A stretch of DNA of 64,000 bases from Priestia iocasae (GCF_016909075.1 NZ_JAFBFC010000001.1:806001-870000), one strand, 5' to 3'. Positions 50,376-59,730 are shown, numbered from the stretch's first letter. A program made the numbers and translations. Notes: a model not told the origin generated them from the letters alone.

Positions 50376-51797
50376 ATGAATGAACAGACTTCTTTTGAGC
50401 AAATACCAGACTTCGTGAAGGAGGAAGAAGCTTTCTATCCATTCCAAGTCTATTACTATCGGACATTGATTGATCAAGACAGGTTACAACGTGATATTTT
50501 GAAATCGTTGGTTGAACATCGTGCAAACACCATTGAAGATGTAGAGAAGTCTCTTCCGGTCGGAATGATGGTGAAAGGACATCGAAAAAAAGAAATTCAT
50601 GAGAAGCTGTTGCAAGGATATGTATGTATTCAGCATGTTGATGCTCATTCGGCTTTACTAGTCCAAGCTATCAGTGAACAAAATAGAGCCATTTCTATTC
50701 CAGAGGTGGAGTTTAGTGTTTTAGGGCCAAAACAAAGCTTTATTGAGGCGCTAGATACAAACTTATCGTTAATCAGAAAAAGATTACCCATTCCACAATT
50801 GCAAATAGAAGAGGTTATTGTAGGTAAATTAACAAAATCGACTGTTAATGTATTATCGATTAAAGGCATTACAGATGAAGAAAATGTTCAAACGGTCGTT
50901 CAAAGGCTGAAAGATGTGGATTATGACCATGTAATGGATAGTTCGTATTTGATACAGTTTCTCGAAGATAACAGTAAATCAGTTTTCCCTCAGCTTATTG
51001 ACACAGAAAGACCAGATCGAGCGGTTGCGGCTTTAGTAGAAGGGAAAGTAGTATTTTTAATGGATGGCTCCCCACAAGCGGTTATTGGTCCAATTACGCT
51101 AATTGAATTTTTCTCGGCTTTCGAAGACTATTATTTGTCATGGCAGATTGCTTCTGCTTTACGTCTTATTCGAATTTTTGCCGTTTTGTTTTCTATTTTT
51201 GCTACCCCTTTATATGTAGCGGTTTTAACTTATCATCCAGAGTTAATTCCAAACGACTTATTAGGGACATTAGTCTCTTCAAGGAGCGGAATTCCGTTTC
51301 CGCCTATTTTAGAAGCGATATTTTTAGAAATCACAATTGAGTTGCTTAGAGAGGCAGGAGCACGTTTACCAACAAAAGTAGGACAAACAATTGGTATCGT
51401 AGGAGGAATTGTGATTGGAACTGCATCGGTTGAAGCCGGCTTAACGAGTAACGTCTTACTCATTATTGTAGCCTTATCTGCATTAGCTTCCTTTACAACG
51501 CCAGTTTATCGAATGGGCAATACGATCCGTCTTATCCGCTTTCCTCTTTTGATAGCTTCTAATATATGGGGGATGCTCAGTTTAATGTTAGGGTTAACTT
51601 TTTTTATTGTGCACTTGATTAATTTGAAATCGCTTGGTAGACCTTATATGGAACCGCTTTATCCACTACGATTAGCAGATTGGAAAGATGCAATCATTCG
51701 ACTTCCTTTTTCGATGCAGAAGAAGCGTCCAATTCAAGAGCGTACAAAGAAGAGTAATCGATTTAAAACAAGGATGAATGATATTGATGAAAGATAA
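50376..51797 (+). CDS. Spore germination receptor subunit A (GerA family)
   Basis: The protein of about 473 residues has a soluble N-terminal domain (to about residue 240) and a membrane domain with four or five spans. GerA-family motifs include V-A-A-L-V-E-G-K-V-V, L-I-R-I-F-A-V-L-F, E-I-T-I-E-L-L-R-E-A-G-A-R-L-P and G-Q-T-I-G-I-V-G-G. With the following B and C genes it would form a nutrient receptor in the spore inner membrane. The start is uncertain: ATG 50376, CTG 50370 or GTG 50361 after ACGGGAGTG. It overlaps gerB. Confidence 0.88.
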   Translation: MNEQTSFEQIPDFVKEEEAFYPFQVYYYRTLIDQDRLQRDILKSLVEHRANTIEDVEKSLPVGMMVKGHRKKEIHEKLLQGYVCIQHVDAHSALLVQAISEQNRAISIPEVEFSVLGPKQSFIEALDTNLSLIRKRLPIPQLQIEEVIVGKLTKSTVNVLSIKGITDEENVQTVVQRLKDVDYDHVMDSSYLIQFLEDNSKSVFPQLIDTERPDRAVAALVEGKVVFLMDGSPQAVIGPITLIEFFSAFEDYYLSWQIASALRLIRIFAVLFSIFATPLYVAVLTYHPELIPNDLLGTLVSSRSGIPFPPILEAIFLEITIELLREAGARLPTKVGQTIGIVGGIVIGTASVEAGLTSNVLLIIVALSALASFTTPVYRMGNTIRLIRFPLLIASNIWGMLSLMLGLTFFIVHLINLKSLGRPYMEPLYPLRLADWKDAIIRLPFSMQKKRPIQERTKKSNRFKTRMNDIDER

Positions 51798-52886
51798 TCG
51801 TCATAACCGCATTGACCCACAGTTTTTAATTACAGCATATATGGTTTTTTATATTGTTGTTTCGGGGCAAATAGGGGTAGGTATTTTAGGGTTTGTCCGT
51901 TACATTGCTAAGGTAGTGGAACAAGATAATTGGATTGTTGTCATTTTATCGGGTGCAACGATTCATGTCATTATTTATATGATGTATTACATATTGAATA
52001 CACATAATAATGACATTGTACATATTCAACAGAAATTATTTGGGAAATGGCTTGGAAATATAGTAAGTATACTGTTGTCTTTTTATTTTCTGTTAGGAGG
52101 AATGACGGTATTACGAACGTATATTGAAGTGGTACAAACATGGATGTTTCCTAACTTGCAAGTGTGGTCCCTTTCCCTTTTATATATTTTATTATCTTAT
52201 TATGTCATCTCATTTGGGTTTCGTTCAGTTGTTGGAATGTGTGTATTGTCTTTTTTATTCTCGTTTGGCTTATCATTACTCATTACTTCCCGATAAGAGA
52301 TGGAGAATTGACAAATTTACTACCCATCGCTAACCATTCTTGGAAAGAATATCTAACAGGTACAAAAAGCATGACGTTAAGCCTTTTAGGATTTGAATAC
52401 TTATTGATCTATTACCCATTTATAAAAAAAGCAAAGGAATCTCAAAAGTGGGCTCATTTTGGCAACATGTCCACCGTCTTGATTTATTTAATTACTGCTT
52501 TTTCGACGACGGTATTTTTTAGCTCAAAGCAACTTCAAACGGTTGTTTGGCCGACATTAAGTGAATGGAAAATTGTAAAGTTTCCTTTTGTTGAACGATT
52601 TGAATACATCGGTATTACATTTTTTGGCTTAATTATTGTTCCGAATCTAGCCTTGGCATTTTGGGGATTTAGCCGTGTTATAAAGAGAACATGTCACATT
52701 AAGCAAACGTACATGCTATGGGTTGGTCTAATCACAGCTTTTGTTGCAACATTATTCTTTGAGACTCGAGAAGAGGTTGATAAATTAAATACGTTTGTTT
52801 CTGAAGTAGGTTTTTATTTGATTTATGGATATATCCCTTTCTTATTTTTTATAGTCTTCATTCGTAAAAAGGTGTGGGAAAAATGA
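51787..52886 (+). pseudogene. Spore germination receptor subunit B (GerB family), frameshifted
   Basis: The two halves of a GerB-type spore amino-acid-permease protein lie in different frames. The first (51787-52296) encodes spans 1-6 and runs into TAA just after L-S-L-L-I-T. The second frame picks up with F-P-I-R-D-G-E-L-T-N-L-L-P-I and continues to 52886 through spans 7-10. The junction at about 52280-52290 reads ATTACTTCCCGATAAG; adding one T there would restore a 366-residue protein, the normal GerB length. This is a one-base deletion or a sequencing error in a short T/C run. As written, the receptor lacks an intact B subunit. Confidence 0.85.
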
Positions 52887-53959
52887 AAAAATCTTCTAGT
52901 TTAATGTTTCTCTGCTGTTTTTTACTGCTAACAACAAGTTGTGTAAAAGATAAAAAGATTATTGACGAAATACAGATTACGCAAGGAATTGCGGTGGATA
53001 AAAGTGATGAGAAAAACTATCGTTTTACTTCATTTTATCCTATTCATAATGAAGGAGATAAAACAGAATACAAAACGGTTTCTGTTTTAGGGGATTCAAC
53101 AAAAGAAGCTCGCATTCAATTAAATGAAGCTACACAAAAGCCTATATTTAGTGGGAAATTATCAACCTTATTATTTAGTTATAAAGTGGCGGAAAATGGT
53201 ATTAATGAGATGATTGATACATTGCAGCGAGATCCTACTATCGGAAGAGATGTAATTGTAGCCGTAACGAAAGGAAAATCTGGTCCATACCTTATTAATG
53301 ATTTAGGATTTAACCAGGGAAACGCACGGTATATTTACGATTTAATTAAAAATAATCAAGAGGCAGGTAATTTACCTACAACTGATTTGCACCAATTTTT
53401 ATTTATGTATTTTTCTGAGGGAAAAGAACCTATTCTTCCATATGTTATTTTAACAGAAGGAAACATTCGACTTGCGGGTCTGGCCCTATTTAAAAAAGAT
53501 AAGGTGAAAAGCATTGTTTCTAGAGATGACTTGTTTCTATTTCGTGCTATGTATGAGGACTTTAAAACCGGATCGTATCAAGTGAAATTTAAAGATGAAA
53601 AATTGATGCTACAAAATGTAGCGTCTAAAGTAAACTACGACATTGGTAAAGGTCAAGTACCTTCAGTTAAAATTAATATTCGCATTAAAGGTTATATTTC
53701 TGAAGAAGTGAATGGCGATTTGCCAATCTCAGACCAAATCAAGCAATATAAAAAAGAAATGGAAAAGCAAATAGAACATGACTGTCAGGAATTACTTGCA
53801 AAGCTACAAGAAGAAAATCTTGATTCTTTAGGAATTGGTGAACAAGTAAGAATGAGAAGAAGAGACTGGAAAAATAAAGAGTGGAAGGAAATGTACAAAG
53901 ATGTTTCAATACAAGTAAATTGTGATGTGGAAATCCTACATTCTGGCATTGTCAGTTAA
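52883..53959 (+). CDS. Spore germination receptor lipoprotein subunit C (Ger(x)C family)
   Basis: The 358-residue lipoprotein has a signal peptide with lipobox L-T-T-S-C (Cys about residue 20). It matches the GerC family, with an N-terminal I-T-Q-G-I-A-V-D, a central P-Y-V-I-L-T-E-G and a C-terminal Y-K-K-E-M-E-K-Q-I-E-H-D-C-Q. GerC anchors outside the spore inner membrane next to GerA and GerB. ATG 52883 overlaps the gerB stop (ATGA), so it may be poorly translated because of the gerB frameshift. Confidence 0.9.
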   Translation: MKKSSSLMFLCCFLLLTTSCVKDKKIIDEIQITQGIAVDKSDEKNYRFTSFYPIHNEGDKTEYKTVSVLGDSTKEARIQLNEATQKPIFSGKLSTLLFSYKVAENGINEMIDTLQRDPTIGRDVIVAVTKGKSGPYLINDLGFNQGNARYIYDLIKNNQEAGNLPTTDLHQFLFMYFSEGKEPILPYVILTEGNIRLAGLALFKKDKVKSIVSRDDLFLFRAMYEDFKTGSYQVKFKDEKLMLQNVASKVNYDIGKGQVPSVKINIRIKGYISEEVNGDLPISDQIKQYKKEMEKQIEHDCQELLAKLQEENLDSLGIGEQVRMRRRDWKNKEWKEMYKDVSIQVNCDVEILHSGIVS

Positions 53960-53982
53960 CGTTCTTAAACAATAGATTAAGC

Positions 53983-54024
53983 AAAAAACGTGGCTTATCG
54001 CCTAATGGATAAGCCGCGTTTTTT
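53983..54024 (+). terminator. Terminator of the ger operon
   Basis: AAAAAACG-T-GGCTTATC pairs with GATAAGCC-G-CGTTTTTT, with one internal T-G pair and an 8-nt loop. Confidence 0.88.
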
Positions 54025-54148
54025 ATATAGAAGGAAATGGATGAAACTTAACGCTTGTTTTCTTCGTATAATCAGATAAGGTATCTATTTGAGACATGTT
54101 GTCATGGTGCTATAATAAAAGAAATGAAAAAGATAGGAGTGAATGGGC

Positions 54149-54793
54149 GTGAAAGTATTGCGAGTACTGAAATGGCTAGCCCTTTCCTGGACAGCAGGTG
54201 CGATATCCGTTCCCATATTTTACTTTGGATTTGACTTGAATTTTTTTGTATCAATGATGATAGGTTTTGCCGTTGCAGGAGTAAGCTTTGCCATTCCTAT
54301 TTTAAAGTCGTTACGACTACGCCTTCAGAATCCGTATCGAGAAGAGATTGCCTATTCTAAGCATCAAGTACGTGAAGCAAAAAAGAAATTAGCGATAATA
54401 AGTAGGTATCGTTTTAAAGTAAGGTCTATCCACATGTGGGCACAGCTGTCGCGACTTTATAAAGTCTCTAAAGCCATCATTGAAATGGTCGAAAAAGAAC
54501 CAATGCGCTATAAAGATGTGCAACCGTTCTTTGTTAACTACTTGCCAGCAACCGTTACGTTAGTAGAACGATATTTCTTTTTGCTGTCAAAACCAGGAAA
54601 AAGTATTGAAATGACAGAAAGCTTAAAAGAAGCAGAAGTAATGATAGATGAAATGGCATTAAAATATGATCGTCTTTTAAATCAAGCATTATCGAATGAT
54701 GTATTAACATTAGATGTCGAAATGAAAGTCTTAAAGCAAACCTTTCAAAACGATAAACAATGGATTCCTACGTCATTAGACCGTCGGAAGTAG
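54149..54793 (+). CDS. xpaC: XpaC family protein
   Basis: The protein of about 214 residues has two N-terminal membrane spans followed by a helical cytosolic domain, as in Bacillus XpaC, named for hydrolysis of 5-bromo-4-chloroindolyl phosphate. It is followed by yaaN, the same pairing as in Bacillus subtilis. GTG 54149 sits 9 bases after AGGAG and is preferred over ATG 54143, which is only 3 bases away. The biochemical function is unsettled; an envelope-stress role shared with YaaN is possible. Confidence 0.85.
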   Translation: MKVLRVLKWLALSWTAGAISVPIFYFGFDLNFFVSMMIGFAVAGVSFAIPILKSLRLRLQNPYREEIAYSKHQVREAKKKLAIISRYRFKVRSIHMWAQLSRLYKVSKAIIEMVEKEPMRYKDVQPFFVNYLPATVTLVERYFFLLSKPGKSIEMTESLKEAEVMIDEMALKYDRLLNQALSNDVLTLDVEMKVLKQTFQNDKQWIPTSLDRRK

Positions 54794-54812
54794 GGAGTAG
54801 GAGGAAACGGAT

Positions 54813-55958
54813 ATGAAAGAAGTAGAAAAAGAGGATATGTTAGATGATTTGTTAAATAACCCTTTTGCAGCTCCTGTTGCAAAAGAGGAAGTAGAATCCA
54901 TAGAAGCGAAGACTCAGCGTACGTTTGATTATTTAACACCAGAACATCAAGAGCGAGCGAAAAAAATTGCTCAGCAAATTGATTTTAAAAATCAACAAGC
55001 GATTTTGCAATATGGAGTAGCTGCTCAAACAGAGCTTTCTCAATTCTCACAATCGGTTCTACAACACGTTCAAACAAAAGATTCTGGTCCCGTTGGAGAT
55101 GTCATTGCAGAGTTAATGAGCAAAATCAACCAAGTGAATCCTGATGACTTCACTCAAAAGAAAAAAGGGGTATTTAAAAAGTTATTTTCAGGCCTTTCTA
55201 AGCCTCTTCAGCAATTGTTGTCGAAATATCAAAGTATAAATGTAGAAATTGATAAAATTGCAGATAAACTAGAAGGCTCAAAGCAGATGCTTTATCGTGA
55301 TATTCTGATGTTAGATAACCTGTATGATAAGAATCGCCAATTTTATGAAGCATTAAATGTCTATATTGGTGCAGCGGAATATAAGTTAGAAACTCTTCGT
55401 CAAGAAACATTGCCTGCTCTTCAACAAAAAGCATCATCAACGAATGATTATTTAATGGTGCAAGAGGTTAATGATTTACATCAGTTTATTAATCGCCTTG
55501 AAAAGCGTACACATGATCTTAAGTTGAGTCGCCAAATTGCTTTGCAAAGCGCACCACAAATTCGTATGATTCAAGAAGTTAATCAAACATTAGTAGAGAA
55601 AATTCAAAGCTCCATCTTAACAGCCATTCCTCTTTGGAAAAATCAAGTAGTCATAGCTACAACTTTGCTACGTCAAAAGAAGGCAATGGAAGCACAAAAG
55701 CAAGTATCAAAGACGACGAATGAATTGCTAACGAAAAACTCTGAAATGCTGAAACAAAATACAATAGAAGTAGCAAGAGAAAATGAAGCAGGAATTGTTG
55801 ATATTGGAACATTAAAGAAAACACAAAGTAATTTAATCTCAACATTAGAAGATGTTTTAAAGATTCAACAAGAAGGTCGAGTGAAACGAACAGAAGCAGA
55901 GAAAGAGCTATATCAAATGGAGCAAGATTTAAAAAATAAGCTGATGAATTTAAAATAA
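54813..55958 (+). CDS. yaaN: YaaN/TelA toxic-anion-resistance family protein
   Basis: The 381-residue protein is almost entirely helical and matches the TelA/KlaA/YaaN family associated with tellurite or toxic-anion resistance. It has L-D-D-L-L-N-N-P-F at the N-terminus and a central Y-R-D-I-L-M-L-D-N-L-Y-D-K-N segment and P-Q-I-R-M-I-Q-E-V-N-Q-T-L. It lies 19 bp after xpaC with a strong GTAGGAGGAAA site, so the two form an operon. The molecular role is not established. Confidence 0.9.
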   Translation: MKEVEKEDMLDDLLNNPFAAPVAKEEVESIEAKTQRTFDYLTPEHQERAKKIAQQIDFKNQQAILQYGVAAQTELSQFSQSVLQHVQTKDSGPVGDVIAELMSKINQVNPDDFTQKKKGVFKKLFSGLSKPLQQLLSKYQSINVEIDKIADKLEGSKQMLYRDILMLDNLYDKNRQFYEALNVYIGAAEYKLETLRQETLPALQQKASSTNDYLMVQEVNDLHQFINRLEKRTHDLKLSRQIALQSAPQIRMIQEVNQTLVEKIQSSILTAIPLWKNQVVIATTLLRQKKAMEAQKQVSKTTNELLTKNSEMLKQNTIEVARENEAGIVDIGTLKKTQSNLISTLEDVLKIQQEGRVKRTEAEKELYQMEQDLKNKLMNLK

Positions 55959-55963
55959 AACAG

Positions 55964-56012
55964 GTCGTGTGTCAAAAGAGCTGTGACAGCCTCATCCGAC
56001 ACGCGACTTTTT
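55964..56012 (+). terminator. Terminator of xpaC-yaaN
   Basis: GTCGTGTGTC (55964-55973) pairs with GACACGCGAC (55998-56007) with one G-U pair, followed by TTTTT. Confidence 0.8.
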
Positions 56013-56091
56013 GGTACAACTTTCTCTTTATTCCTAGTAAATCAATCGATATAATAGAGGAAATGAATTCACCAAAGAGGGGAGTTTCAAC

Positions 56092-56511
56092 ATGAGTATA
56101 CCAAAACCACTTGTTCAATTAAATCAATGGTTTATTGTCGTGACAACAGTGTTAGGGTTAGTCGGCTCCTTTTACGTACTAATTCTTCCAATTGTTATAG
56201 GTGTTGTAACAGTCACAACAAAAAAGAATCCAATTATGTTAGTAGGGAAGACGTTTTTACGACGTCCACTTCAATCCTATCTTCAGGAAGATAGAGATCA
56301 ACAATTGTTTAACCAGTGGATTGCAACGAGCTTGTTAAGTGTTGCATTTATTTGCTTTGTAATGGGATGGACAATTGTAGGAACAATTTTTAGTGTAATG
56401 GTTATAACAGCTGCTGGTGTTGCGTTAATGGGATATTGCATCGGATGTACGGTGAGATATCGTTATACAATGTGGAAGTATAAAAAAACACAAAAGCAAA
56501 ACGCAGCTTAA
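56092..56511 (+). CDS. DUF4395 family membrane protein
   Basis: The 139-residue protein has four membrane spans. The start S-I-P-K-P-L-V-Q-L-N-Q-W and the conserved-length layout match DUF4395 proteins, which have no known function and are often near rhodanese or thiol genes; none is adjacent here. The ribosome site is GAGGGGAG. Confidence 0.75.
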   Translation: MSIPKPLVQLNQWFIVVTTVLGLVGSFYVLILPIVIGVVTVTTKKNPIMLVGKTFLRRPLQSYLQEDRDQQLFNQWIATSLLSVAFICFVMGWTIVGTIFSVMVITAAGVALMGYCIGCTVRYRYTMWKYKKTQKQNAA

Positions 56512-56540
56512 TAAAAAAGAGCCGTAGTCGATCAAAAGTA

Positions 56541-56588
56541 AAACTCCCTTGTCTTTCTAACCTCAGACGATTAGTAGACAAGGGAGTT
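56541..56588. terminator. Long-loop bidirectional hairpin
   Basis: AACTCCCTTGTCT (56542-56554) pairs perfectly with AGACAAGGGAGTT (56576-56588) around a 21-nt loop, between convergent genes. Confidence 0.8.
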
Positions 56589-56637
56589 CGTTATAATAGT
56601 CAACTGATCAAACTTCGTATCTCTTCACGATAGGTCT

Positions 56638-57300
56638 TTATTTCTGAATAGTTTTAGCCATTTCCATAAATGGAGTATAGCTTTCTGCTTCTGCAGGAGC
56701 GAAAATGGTTAGGCGTAAAGGAGGATGATGATCATTACCCTCTACAACATAAGCAGCTCCTTTTTCATTTTGCAATTGACCTTCAAAGGCAGCGACAACG
56801 TTAAAGTCTTTTCCTGTTGGACCCTCTACTTTATTTGCTTCTTCAAAGCCTGCCTCCATCATTGCTTTTGTCTCTTCTTCTACTTGACTGAGGTCACTCG
56901 TTTCTTCTAGTAATTCAACACGCATCCACATTTCTTTGTTATTGTTATATGAAATTACATCTTTTCCGGGCTCTTCTTCTGTCATCGTATAGTTTTCCAT
57001 AACATATAAACTGTAGTCTTGATTATTGCTTTGCTTTAAAAATCCTGTTTGTTCTTCTTTCATTCCTTCTACTTCATATGTCATGAGTTGTTCAGGAAGA
57101 CGAATCAGTTGGTTGTCATCTGAACTAACAGGCTCATCTCCATTTGTTTCTTCCGAATCTTCCGGTTGCGTAGCTTCGTTCTCTTGAGGTTCTTCAATAG
57201 CAGGTGTTTGTCCATTTGTTTCATCACTTGTATTGTTAGTTGTACCGCAAGCGGTCATTGTTAAACCACATGCTAGAAAAATAAAAAGCCATTTCTTCAT
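56638..57300 (-). CDS. Secreted lipoprotein, paralogue 1
   Basis: The 220-residue lipoprotein has a signal peptide with lipobox T-A-C, an acidic Glu/Thr/Asn-rich linker of about 50 residues, then a compact domain with Y-S-L-Y-V-M-E-N-Y, E-E-E-P-G-K-D and a C-terminal P-P-L-R-L-T-I-F-A-P. A similar domain occurs in the next gene (57427), with E-E-E-P-G-K-D, W-M-R-x-E and E-A-G-F in common. The family is unknown. The ribosome site is AGGAGG. Confidence 0.75.
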   Translation of the reverse strand: MKKWLFIFLACGLTMTACGTTNNTSDETNGQTPAIEEPQENEATQPEDSEETNGDEPVSSDDNQLIRLPEQLMTYEVEGMKEEQTGFLKQSNNQDYSLYVMENYTMTEEEPGKDVISYNNNKEMWMRVELLEETSDLSQVEEETKAMMEAGFEEANKVEGPTGKDFNVVAAFEGQLQNEKGAAYVVEGNDHHPPLRLTIFAPAEAESYTPFMEMAKTIQK

Positions 57301-57426
57301 TTTAAAAACCTCCTAAAAAGTTGTTCATCCATTAGACTGAAAAAAATAGGAAAGGTTACAAAAAAATGAAAGAAAGTTTATTTGAGAACAAAATCTACTC
57401 TATAAACATGTTTTTTTGCTAAGAGG

Positions 57427-58035
57427 CTATTTCTTTTCTATGGTTTCAATCATTTTCAGTAAGAGTGGAATCTTATTTAGTTCTTTTGGTGCAACAATTG
57501 TCACTCGAAGTGGTGGGCGAGAATCATTTCCTTTGATTAAATAAGCTTTCCCTACCTCTTTCTCATTTTCAGTTTCATACACTTTTACAATATCTTTTAT
57601 GAGTGCTTCTGGAGAAGAAGGAGGTGTACCTTCGGTAGAATGTCCAAATCCAGCTTCAAAAAATGTTTTCATATCAGAAGCAGCATCGTCTAAGTTTGTG
57701 TCATCACGTAGCACTTCAATTCTCATCCATTCATGAGGGTTTTCTTTTGAAAAAATCATATCTTTCCCTGGTTCTTCTTCTGCAAATTCATATTCGTTAA
57801 ATACATAGAGAGTGTATTGTTGATTAGCACTTGTTTTTAATAATGCGTTTTTTGAGTCCTTGTTTATAATGAAAGATTTCTTTAATGGTCTATTTGCTTC
57901 AGCGGCTAGCCATTTATTTAGAATGATGGTCTTTTTATCTTCAATTGATAGTTGGGAGATTTGCATAGGTTTCTCAGTATGTATAGTAGTGGGAGAACTT
58001 AGCAACATGGCACTTATTAATAAATGAATACTCAT
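57427..58035 (-). CDS. Secreted protein, paralogue 2, without lipobox
   Basis: The 202-residue protein shares its C-terminal domain with the adjacent lipoprotein: Y-T-L-Y-V-F-N-E-Y, E-E-E-P-G-K-D, W-M-R-I-E-V-L and P-P-L-R-V-T-I-V-A-P-K-E. Its N-terminus is a short hydrophobic segment without a lipobox Cys and without the acidic linker, so it would be released or only loosely held. The start ATG 58035 follows AAGGAGG. The pair looks like a tandem duplication. Confidence 0.72.
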   Translation of the reverse strand: MSIHLLISAMLLSSPTTIHTEKPMQISQLSIEDKKTIILNKWLAAEANRPLKKSFIINKDSKNALLKTSANQQYTLYVFNEYEFAEEEPGKDMIFSKENPHEWMRIEVLRDDTNLDDAASDMKTFFEAGFGHSTEGTPPSSPEALIKDIVKVYETENEKEVGKAYLIKGNDSRPPLRVTIVAPKELNKIPLLLKMIETIEKK

Positions 58036-58165
58036 GGTTTTCCTCCTTGTGAAAGTTAGACTTGCTTTTTTACGTATAGTTTATCAATACCCTATATCTA
58101 GAAATTGTAAACGCATTCAAATTGGATATGCTAAAGATAATAAGCTTGATATCGAGGTGATAAGG

Positions 58166-58309
58166 ATGAAGAAGCAACTGCAAAGTGAGATTCAACAAGA
58201 GAAACATTTGATTTGCAGTGAACAATTATTTTGGGCGGATTTACGTGCGATTGTAGATGACACGGTTGAAGAGAGCTCTAAATCTAAGTCTGATGTAGTA
58301 GAAGATTGA
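58166..58309 (+). CDS. Small hypothetical protein (47 residues)
   Basis: ATG 58166 follows GAGGTGATAAGG, and the product begins M-K-K-Q-L-Q-S-E-I. It is hydrophilic with one Cys and an acidic Ser-rich tail. It ends 16 bp before the polysaccharide deacetylase start and is probably co-transcribed with it. The longer frame to 58034 has no ribosome site. The family is not recognised. Confidence 0.55.
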   Translation: MKKQLQSEIQQEKHLICSEQLFWADLRAIVDDTVEESSKSKSDVVED

Positions 58310-58325
58310 ATTGGAGGGAGAGTTA

Positions 58326-59075
58326 ATGAGACAGGTTCGTTTGTGGGGAGCTTTCCTATTATTTACATTAATCATTCTTACTCATAATGAGACAGAAGCA
58401 GCTAAAAAAAGCCGGTTTTATTACGAAAAAAAAGGGGACATCGTGTGGGAGGTTCCAACGAAAGAAGAGAAAATTATTGCGTTAACATTCGATGATGGTC
58501 CAGATCCTAGATATACGCCTGTCATTTTGAATTTATTAGATGAATATGAAGCAAAAGCAACATTTTTTGTCGTTGGAAGCCGGATTGATCGCTACCCTCG
58601 CATTGCCAAAAGGCAAGTGAAAGAAGGACATGAACTTGCTAATCATACATATAGTCACCTTCAAGTTCAAGGGCAATCCGTTCAACGAATTGAAGAAGAG
58701 ATTAAACGTGCGGGTACTGCGATTGAAGAAATAACGGGGCAGCCGTCCTATTTATTTCGTCCTCCAACAGGCTATTATGATGATAACGTAGTAAATGCAG
58801 CTAAAAGTCAAGGGTATACGGTTGTAATGTGGTCATGGCATCAAGACACGTTTGATTGGAGAAATCCAGGTGTAGGGCGCATTGTAAATCAAGTGTTGAA
58901 TAATGCTAGGTCGGGCGATATTGTATTATTTCATGATACAGGAGGTAATCGTAGACAAACGATTGAAGCACTTAAACAAATTTTGCCTGAACTTGAAAAA
59001 CGAGGATATAAATTCGTTACCATCTCTGACTTGCTAAAACATCATCCAAATTATAAATCACTCTATCCTTTATAG
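58326..59075 (+). CDS. Secreted polysaccharide deacetylase (NodB/CE4)
   Basis: The 249-residue protein has an N-terminal signal segment and a NodB domain: L-T-F-D-D-G-P-D-P with the catalytic Asp and metal Asp, H-T-Y-S-H with two metal-binding His, R-P-P-T-G-Y-Y, W-S-W-H-Q-D-T-F-D-W and I-V-L-F-H-D-T-G-G. It probably deacetylates peptidoglycan or chitin-like glycans, like Bacillus Pda and YlxY-type enzymes. ATG 58326 follows GGAGGGAGAG. Confidence 0.9.
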   Translation: MRQVRLWGAFLLFTLIILTHNETEAAKKSRFYYEKKGDIVWEVPTKEEKIIALTFDDGPDPRYTPVILNLLDEYEAKATFFVVGSRIDRYPRIAKRQVKEGHELANHTYSHLQVQGQSVQRIEEEIKRAGTAIEEITGQPSYLFRPPTGYYDDNVVNAAKSQGYTVVMWSWHQDTFDWRNPGVGRIVNQVLNNARSGDIVLFHDTGGNRRQTIEALKQILPELEKRGYKFVTISDLLKHHPNYKSLYPL

Positions 59076-59318
59076 AGGAAGTGCCTTTCATTTTCATTGT
59101 GTAAGCAAGGGCTTTTACAGTTAGCATCTCTTGTTGAATGCTTGGGATTCCTATTTGCGTATAAGTAAAGAAGGACTGAGATAAACGTAAAGATGGATAG
59201 AAGGGTTATTCTTGTAAAGAAACAGTAATTAAAACGTAATTGATTTATTATTGCGATTTCGAAACGGACATGTTCTAATGAAAGAAAAGGAACGATGTCG
59301 TCGGAAAGGGTCGTATAG

Positions 59319-59693
59319 ATGAATGTGTCTCAGCCAGAACCAAAAATTACTCTATCATATACGCTAGAAAATTTGCGATCGTTACTTTTGCAGATTTGTG
59401 ATCGTGAAAATGGTTTTTCTCATCAGCAATTAGTTTATTGGTGTGATAAATATACACTTTATCACTATGAATATGAAATGGATGACCAAAAATGGTTAGA
59501 TGATATGTTAAGTGAAGATCCAGTGAGAAAAGAACGAGCAAAAGGATATGGAGTAGCAAAAGATGTTAGTTGGAAGTGGTACTTTTATCTGTTACAAGGT
59601 ACGACGTATAAAGATGTTGTAAGTGAAGATTTATCTCACCTTGAACTTCCAGGAGATTTGTTTGTTAAATGGCTTACAGAACTATATTCCTAA
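59319..59693 (+). CDS. Hypothetical cytosolic protein (124 residues)
   Basis: The protein is not recognised. It is soluble, acidic and aromatic-rich (W-C-D-K-Y-T-L-Y-H-Y-E-Y-E, W-K-W-Y-F-Y-L-L-Q-G), with one or two helices and no membrane span. The ribosome site before the ATG is weak (GGAAAGGG at 59303-59310). A terminator follows directly. Confidence 0.6.
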   Translation: MNVSQPEPKITLSYTLENLRSLLLQICDRENGFSHQQLVYWCDKYTLYHYEYEMDDQKWLDDMLSEDPVRKERAKGYGVAKDVSWKWYFYLLQGTTYKDVVSEDLSHLELPGDLFVKWLTELYS

Positions 59694-59730
59694 AAAGAGT
59701 TGTCTCGACAAGAAGAGGCAACTCTTTTTT
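59692..59730 (+). terminator. Terminator of the 124-residue gene
   Basis: AAAAAGAGTTG pairs with CAACTCTTTTT; an inner CTC/GAG pair lies in the 16-nt loop. Confidence 0.85.

Noticed and set aside
51778-52886. Two separate genes in the gerB region
   Set aside because: Joined across a one-base shift they give one normal-length GerB with continuous spans, so this is one broken gene.
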